Shown here: positions 7,101-9,365 of the stretch, piece after piece
Position numbering within the stretch: the stretch's first letter is position 1
Layout of the letters: the number at the start of each line of letters is the position of its first letter
Source of the DNA: Bacteriovorax stolpii
Lineage (GTDB): Bacteria; Bdellovibrionota; Bacteriovoracia; Bacteriovoracales; Bacteriovoracaceae
DNA: 9,365 nucleotides
NCBI GenBank assembly: GCA_945890905.1
Contig: CAMDDI010000126.1
Location: forward strand, 1-9,365
Direction of reading: 5' to 3'
Made by a program: the position numbers and the translations under genes
The notes under the pieces: model-generated
Database searches by the model: none
Told to the model about the DNA's origin: nothing
What the model saw: only the letters and a program-made list of their open reading frames with translations

Positions 7101-7615
7101 GTATCATTTAATACATACAAGTTAGCTGGAGAGTAACTCAAGGAATCTTGTGTGGGTGCAGTCGTATCAACTAAAACAGCTGAAGTACTAGGAGAGGTAA
7201 AACTTAATCCGCAATCAGTGACTACTGAATTGGAGGTGAATTTAAGTGTTGAACCATTCAGATCCACTGAACTAGTAACTGAGATTCCGTCCGTATCATT
7301 CATGGAAGCTGCAACAGTGTATTCAAAAACTAATTTCTTGGATCCATTTCCAGAAATATAATTAGCATACTGAGTAACTCCACCTACATCCAAAGTTAAC
7401 CTAGGAGCGCCACCAGCTACGGTGACAATGAAGGGAAAGTTAAGTCCAAACGTGATGGTGTCGCCAGATTTATAAGAACCTGAGGTGACTGCATCAGGTG
7501 TAAATTTGTTAGTTGTAGACGTGTGTCCAGAGAGGAGCTCATCGCCCGCTTTCTTTTGCTCGACCTGGCAGGCCGAGACTAGCATAAGAAGAAAAACCAA
7601 AATAAGTAACTTCAT
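4118..7615 (-). CDS. Large lipoprotein with eight Ig-like repeats and a C-terminal LamG-like domain
   Basis: This encodes 1165 residues. The ATG at 7615 is chosen over the GTG at 7687 because it begins a clean lipoprotein signal, MKLLILVFLLMLVSAC, with lipobox VSAC and lipidated Cys16; AAGGGAAGGAA lies about 11 bases upstream. After a short polar linker (17-37), residues 38-959 are eight tandem repeats of 114-119 residues. Each has a core like VTVTGTPRLVLTIG, then YANYVSGSGTTSL, an acidic loop DxDx[DN]G, LNGGT and a closing VxVD. Residues 960-1165 resemble LamG/concanavalin-like domains: GAWYDSND near the start, LTDKSGGARN, NRPYY, and GQIAEALFF before the terminal YLNAKYGIY. The likely location is the outer-membrane surface or periplasm, with a possible role in adhesion or glycan binding; that is inference from domain types. 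Only one Cys (135) exists beyond the lipidated one. The gene is divergent from a barrel-like lipoprotein gene. Confidence 0.9.
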   Translation of the reverse strand: MKLLILVFLLMLVSACQVEQKKAGDELLSGHTSTTNKFTPDAVTSGSYKSGDTITFGLNFPFIVTVAGGAPRLTLDVGGVTQYANYISGNGSKKLVFEYTVAASMNDTDGISVTSSVDLNGSTLKFTSNSVVTDCGLSFTSPSTSAVLVDTTAPTQDSLSYSPANLYVLNDTILATVVYSEPVVVTGSPRIILDVGGVTKYATYVSGSNSASLIFSYTVVSGDKDLNGVGISSASLNSGTINDRAGITAPFSLSASTMTNVLVQDVPTRVSSVTMPTNGIYLSGQTLTFSLVFSRTMTVTGSPRFPLTIGASGKYATYASGTGTNTLVFSYTVANPDYDVDGIGVTSTLALNSGTLTDSNGDPLIIMAFTAGSSSSINVDAVIPTISTLTPPSNATYLVGQNMNFTAVFSHAVTVVGTPSIDFVLGSTTVHANYVSGSGTTSLLFRYIPISGDFDSNGIAIGTLELNSGTIQSAVGNNADLTLPVVNTSGVLVNGVNPTISTFTAPSNGTYLETNDMNFTVVFSSAVTVIGSPSVTFATTNGSRSAIYLSGSGTSTLIFRYTVASGVYDYDGIVVSSPLALNGGSIRDSNGYDSVLTFTVPTTTGVLVDASPAVINSVTVPSSRTYGDGEILNFTYAFSKSVTVTGTPRVSITMGGATVYANYFSGSGTTSLVFRKVIANPDTDADGIAIISPIGLNGGTIRDSNTINATLTYSVPNTSGIVVDSIGPTVSSITAPANATYKTNQNLNFIVDFSENVIVTGTPRLVLNIGGTTRYANYLSGSGTTSLTFRHTVLSGDLDSNGLGITSAIDLNSGTLLDAISNSATLTFTAPNLASVNVDAILPTISTVSLPANGVYTTAGQLNFTINFNKAITVTGTPRLVLTIGSSTVYANYVSGSGSTALLFRHTIAASSFDLNGIALANSNDIDLNGGTMVDVVSNNAPLNLGAQVLSSVNVSYPGMGAWYDSNDAATMTTVFSSPNYQISALTDKSGGARNTTQTTGTNRPYYLSSGFGSQNRASMNTNVATHHLNITSAIPLIQYVIIVFRTPSTLGTATVFSSSAASMSMTASGTLNMAPTAQWKINGGSLQTTTTATPAATLAGSSNYIVSIRYASGVTATAQRLGHASASMINGQIAEALFFTSSASLTDTELTIIHNYLNAKYGIY
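4739..7504 (-). repeat. Eight tandem coding repeats (Ig-like modules) inside the large lipoprotein
   Basis: Repeat boundaries in gene order are approximately 7504-7148, 7147-6806, 6805-6458, 6457-6116, 6115-5771, 5770-5426, 5425-5081 and 5080-4739. All share the TGTPR-type strand, the Y-A-[NTI]-Y-x-SG motif and the acidic loop. Repeats 1-3 end their central strand in F[ES]YTV, while repeats 4-8 have FR[YHK], indicating two subgroups. DNA similarity between units is visible but diverged, so this is an old amplification and not a recent exact duplication. Confidence 0.85.
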
Positions 7616-7723
7616 TAACGATTCGTTCCTTCCCTTTAAGATTACTCTATTTGGAATACTGAATCCTGCCGGGGCAAAAATCACCACCTATGAATTTTAA
7701 TTAGAGAACAAGATCATAGTAGG

Positions 7724-8440
7724 ATGAAGAGTTTTCTATCCATTGGTCTGCTATTTTTTGTCTCAGGATGTGCGACCCGGTATATTTTGCCGGGTAACAG
7801 ATTCATGACGCCTGAAACTTTGGGTGGATATGGTCGTGGACAAATTGAAGTTCAAAAAACCAATGCAACTTTGGCCAAAATTGATACGAGCCAGAACACC
7901 GTTACGAATGGTTTGAAATACGAAGACGTAGGTCGAACTGGATATTTAGCGGAAGGATCTTTAATTGATCAGTTTGATCTTTATTGGTCCCATACTGGAA
8001 GTGCCAACTCTATGCTTGGAGGAAAGTTTCAATTCTGGGGCTCTCCGCGAGCAGGAAGTGGTGACGGCCATAAAGGTGCGCTGGCAGTTGCTTTTGGTGG
8101 AAATGATCATCAAGAAGATGGTGGCAAAACTAAGTATAATTTAAGCGGACGAGAGATTTCTCTGCTCTACGGATACCGACTCGCTAGCTATGCTATGCCA
8201 TACACCAATCTTTCATTTGCAAAGTATGATTTTGAAGGAAAAGTTTATTCTACAAATTCTGCCATCAATGGGAAAGAGCCTAGCTATCAGTCTACTGTTA
8301 ACAGTTTAAATAATGGAGTTGAGTTTGCCATGGGACCCATGGTTTCTAAGCTTGAGCTTACGTATCAGATACTTTCTTCCAATCGCACTAAAGAAAGAAC
8401 CCGCTTCATTTTTGGCTACACTATCGGATTAACTTGGTAA
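7724..8440 (+). CDS. Barrel-like outer-membrane lipoprotein, hypothetical
   Basis: This encodes 238 residues. The N-terminus MKSFLSIGLLFFVSGC is a lipoprotein signal with lipobox VSGC and lipidated Cys16. The rest is rich in Gly, aromatic and polar residues in alternating patterns, such as GGKFQFWG, ISLLYGYRLASYA and YTNLSFAKYDF. It ends RFIFGYTIGLTW, an aromatic-terminated strand typical of outer-membrane beta-barrels. A lipidated barrel or barrel-like protein is therefore likely, but no family is recognised. The bases before the ATG (TAGTAGG) put a Shine-Dalgarno-like AGG directly against the start codon, with no well-spaced alternative, so initiation may be weak. The 108-base gap to the divergent Ig-repeat lipoprotein could hold promoters for both; no convincing sigma-70 pair was found there. 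The porin-like gene downstream appears to have its own promoter. Confidence 0.82.
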   Translation: MKSFLSIGLLFFVSGCATRYILPGNRFMTPETLGGYGRGQIEVQKTNATLAKIDTSQNTVTNGLKYEDVGRTGYLAEGSLIDQFDLYWSHTGSANSMLGGKFQFWGSPRAGSGDGHKGALAVAFGGNDHQEDGGKTKYNLSGREISLLYGYRLASYAMPYTNLSFAKYDFEGKVYSTNSAINGKEPSYQSTVNSLNNGVEFAMGPMVSKLELTYQILSSNRTKERTRFIFGYTIGLTW

Positions 8441-8459
8441 TGGGAGCTTTTGCCTCTGG

Positions 8460-8488
8460 TTGAGCCCAATTTCTAAACCCCCTACAAT
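8460..8488 (+). promoter_or_regulatory. Candidate sigma-70 promoter of the porin-like gene
   Basis: TTGAGC (8460-8465) and TACAAT (8483-8488) are separated by 17 bases, matching the -35 and -10 consensus at 4/6 and 5/6. Transcription would begin about 8495, just before the Shine-Dalgarno GGGGGAG (8497-8503), giving a leader of only about 16 bases. This placement excludes the in-frame TTG at 8460 as the start codon for that transcript. Confidence 0.55.
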
Positions 8489-8510
8489 AATAGGATGGGG
8501 GAGTAACTAT

Positions 8511-9365
8511 CTGAACCTAAAGTACTCACTGTTTTTATTCATTGTTGTGGCCTGGGTAATACCCAAGACTGCTTTCGCAAAACTTGATTTTGAAGATCAT
8601 GCGTTTCCGGAATTTGTTACTTCCGCACGTGCCCTTGCCATGGGGAATGCATACATCTGTAAAGTCGATGATGCTTGGTCTGCGTTTTATAATCCAGCAG
8701 GTTTAGGAACAATTAGAAAGCCACAATTTCATTTATTAAATGTTCACGCTGAAGCCAGTAGTGGATTGATGGATATCATTGGCAAAGGTGCAGCCTATAA
8801 GGTTCCTGAGAATTTTAAAGAAACTTTTGATCCTAATAACATGCGAGAAGCTTTAGCCGAGGAGCAAGGTAAACTTGCACACTCGCGAATCAGTTCATTC
8901 CCTAATATTACAGTGAGAGGTTTGACCCTAGGATATTTGTACTCACAAAGAAACCGCGCCATCATCAATACAGATACTGCAAATAATTTTGAAATCGCTG
9001 AGAGAAAAGATCACGGTCCTGTCTTCGCCCTCAATGCCTCTCTGTTCGGTGGAGTATTTAAAATTGGTGCTTCTGCAGTTTATTTAATCCGCCAAGATCT
9101 TTATAAATCTTTTGGGCCAACTGTACCAACCTCTATCGAAGATTCTGATTATCGCTATGGTAAAAGTTTGCAGGTGACCGCTGGAACTAAGCTCACTCTT
9201 CCTATAGCGCTGCTCCCGACATTTTCAGCAGTTTTAAGAAACGCAACTCAGAACAATTTTGAAGCGGAAGAAAAAGGTGGATTACCGGATCCTATTTTAC
9301 AAACTGTAGATCTTGGTTTTTCTATCACACCTCAAATTGGCGATGCCACCCGAATTCACCTTGAA
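8511..9365 (+). CDS. Outer-membrane beta-barrel protein, PorV/FadL-like (3' end outside window)
   Basis: The reading frame is open to the right edge, giving 285 codons. The product begins with a secretion signal: NLKYSLFLF, a hydrophobic core, then a predicted cleavage after AFA (23) before KLDFED. Residues 38-66 carry SARALAMGNAY, VDDAWSAFYNPAGLG, the N-terminal signature shared by the PorV/UPF0164 and OmpP1/FadL-like barrel proteins. The rest alternates polar and hydrophobic residues as in a barrel. No ATG, GTG or TTG gives a complete signal peptide downstream of the promoter. CTG at 8511 is ideally placed, seven bases after GGGGGAG (8497-8503). The in-frame TTG at 8460 would add 17 residues before the signal and has no ribosome site. 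Barrel class is confident; substrate and start codon are not. Confidence 0.82.
   Translation, partial: MNLKYSLFLFIVVAWVIPKTAFAKLDFEDHAFPEFVTSARALAMGNAYICKVDDAWSAFYNPAGLGTIRKPQFHLLNVHAEASSGLMDIIGKGAAYKVPENFKETFDPNNMREALAEEQGKLAHSRISSFPNITVRGLTLGYLYSQRNRAIINTDTANNFEIAERKDHGPVFALNASLFGGVFKIGASAVYLIRQDLYKSFGPTVPTSIEDSDYRYGKSLQVTAGTKLTLPIALLPTFSAVLRNATQNNFEAEEKGGLPDPILQTVDLGFSITPQIGDATRIHLE

Noticed and set aside
4151..7361. Several plus-strand open frames of 60-90 codons within the large lipoprotein gene
   Set aside because: They are opposite-strand shadows of a Thr/Ser/Gly/Val-rich repetitive gene, with no ribosome sites and no recognisable products.
4739..7504. CRISPR array or DNA-level tandem repeat
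   Set aside because: The periodicity is about 345 bases, follows the reading frame and is diverged at the DNA level; it comes from protein modules.
7616..7687. GTG start 24 codons upstream of the large lipoprotein
   Set aside because: It would bury the lipoprotein signal peptide behind a polar N-terminal extension; ATG 7615 begins the signal exactly.
8460..8510. TTG 8460 as start of the porin-like gene
   Set aside because: It overlaps the -35 element, has no Shine-Dalgarno and would place 17 polar residues before the signal peptide.

Overview
The window looks like chromosomal DNA from a Gram-negative, AT-leaning bacterium. The evidence is two lipoprotein signal peptides, two outer-membrane-type barrel proteins, a CorC/CNNM transporter and a large Ig-repeat surface lipoprotein. 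The mix recalls Bdellovibrio/Bacteriovorax-type predatory bacteria (Bdellovibrionota), but that placement rests on style alone, with no rRNA or marker gene present. There is no mobile element, CRISPR array, tRNA or rRNA.

Left part (1-2328 and on to 3321, + strand). The window opens inside an integral membrane protein whose frame is open through the left edge. Its stop overlaps the start of a 150-residue zinc-ribbon membrane protein in ATGA, which suggests coupled translation. After a 180-base leader with a small hairpin come a complete CNNM/CorC-type transporter (DUF21, CBS pair, CorC_HlyC domain) and, 3 bases later, a thioredoxin-reductase-like flavoprotein with a CxxC site. These two should form an operon.

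Middle part (3322-4121). A plant-type [2Fe-2S] ferredoxin gene lies on the minus strand, converging on the flavoprotein gene with a hairpin between them. Its leader holds several palindromes. Divergent from it is a 79-residue acidic protein of unknown role, with a strong ribosome binding site and a good candidate sigma-54 promoter. Its stop codon overlaps that of the next, convergent gene.

Right part (4118-9365). A 1165-residue lipoprotein on the minus strand has eight tandem Ig-like repeats of about 115 residues, each with a DxDx[DN]G-like acidic loop or a degenerate form of it, capped by a LamG/concanavalin-like domain. Divergent from it is a 238-residue barrel-like lipoprotein. Last comes the start of an outer-membrane protein of the PorV/FadL-like group. 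It has a sigma-70-type promoter, a strong Shine-Dalgarno and a secretion signal, but its best-placed start codon is CTG. It runs off the right edge.

Together the right half is a cell-envelope/surface block, while the left and middle combine ion transport with a redox pair (flavoprotein plus ferredoxin). No unmistakably new multi-gene system is visible. The best leads are the possible ferredoxin-linked flavoprotein, the sigma-54-controlled small protein, the CTG-initiated porin and the Ig-repeat lipoprotein.
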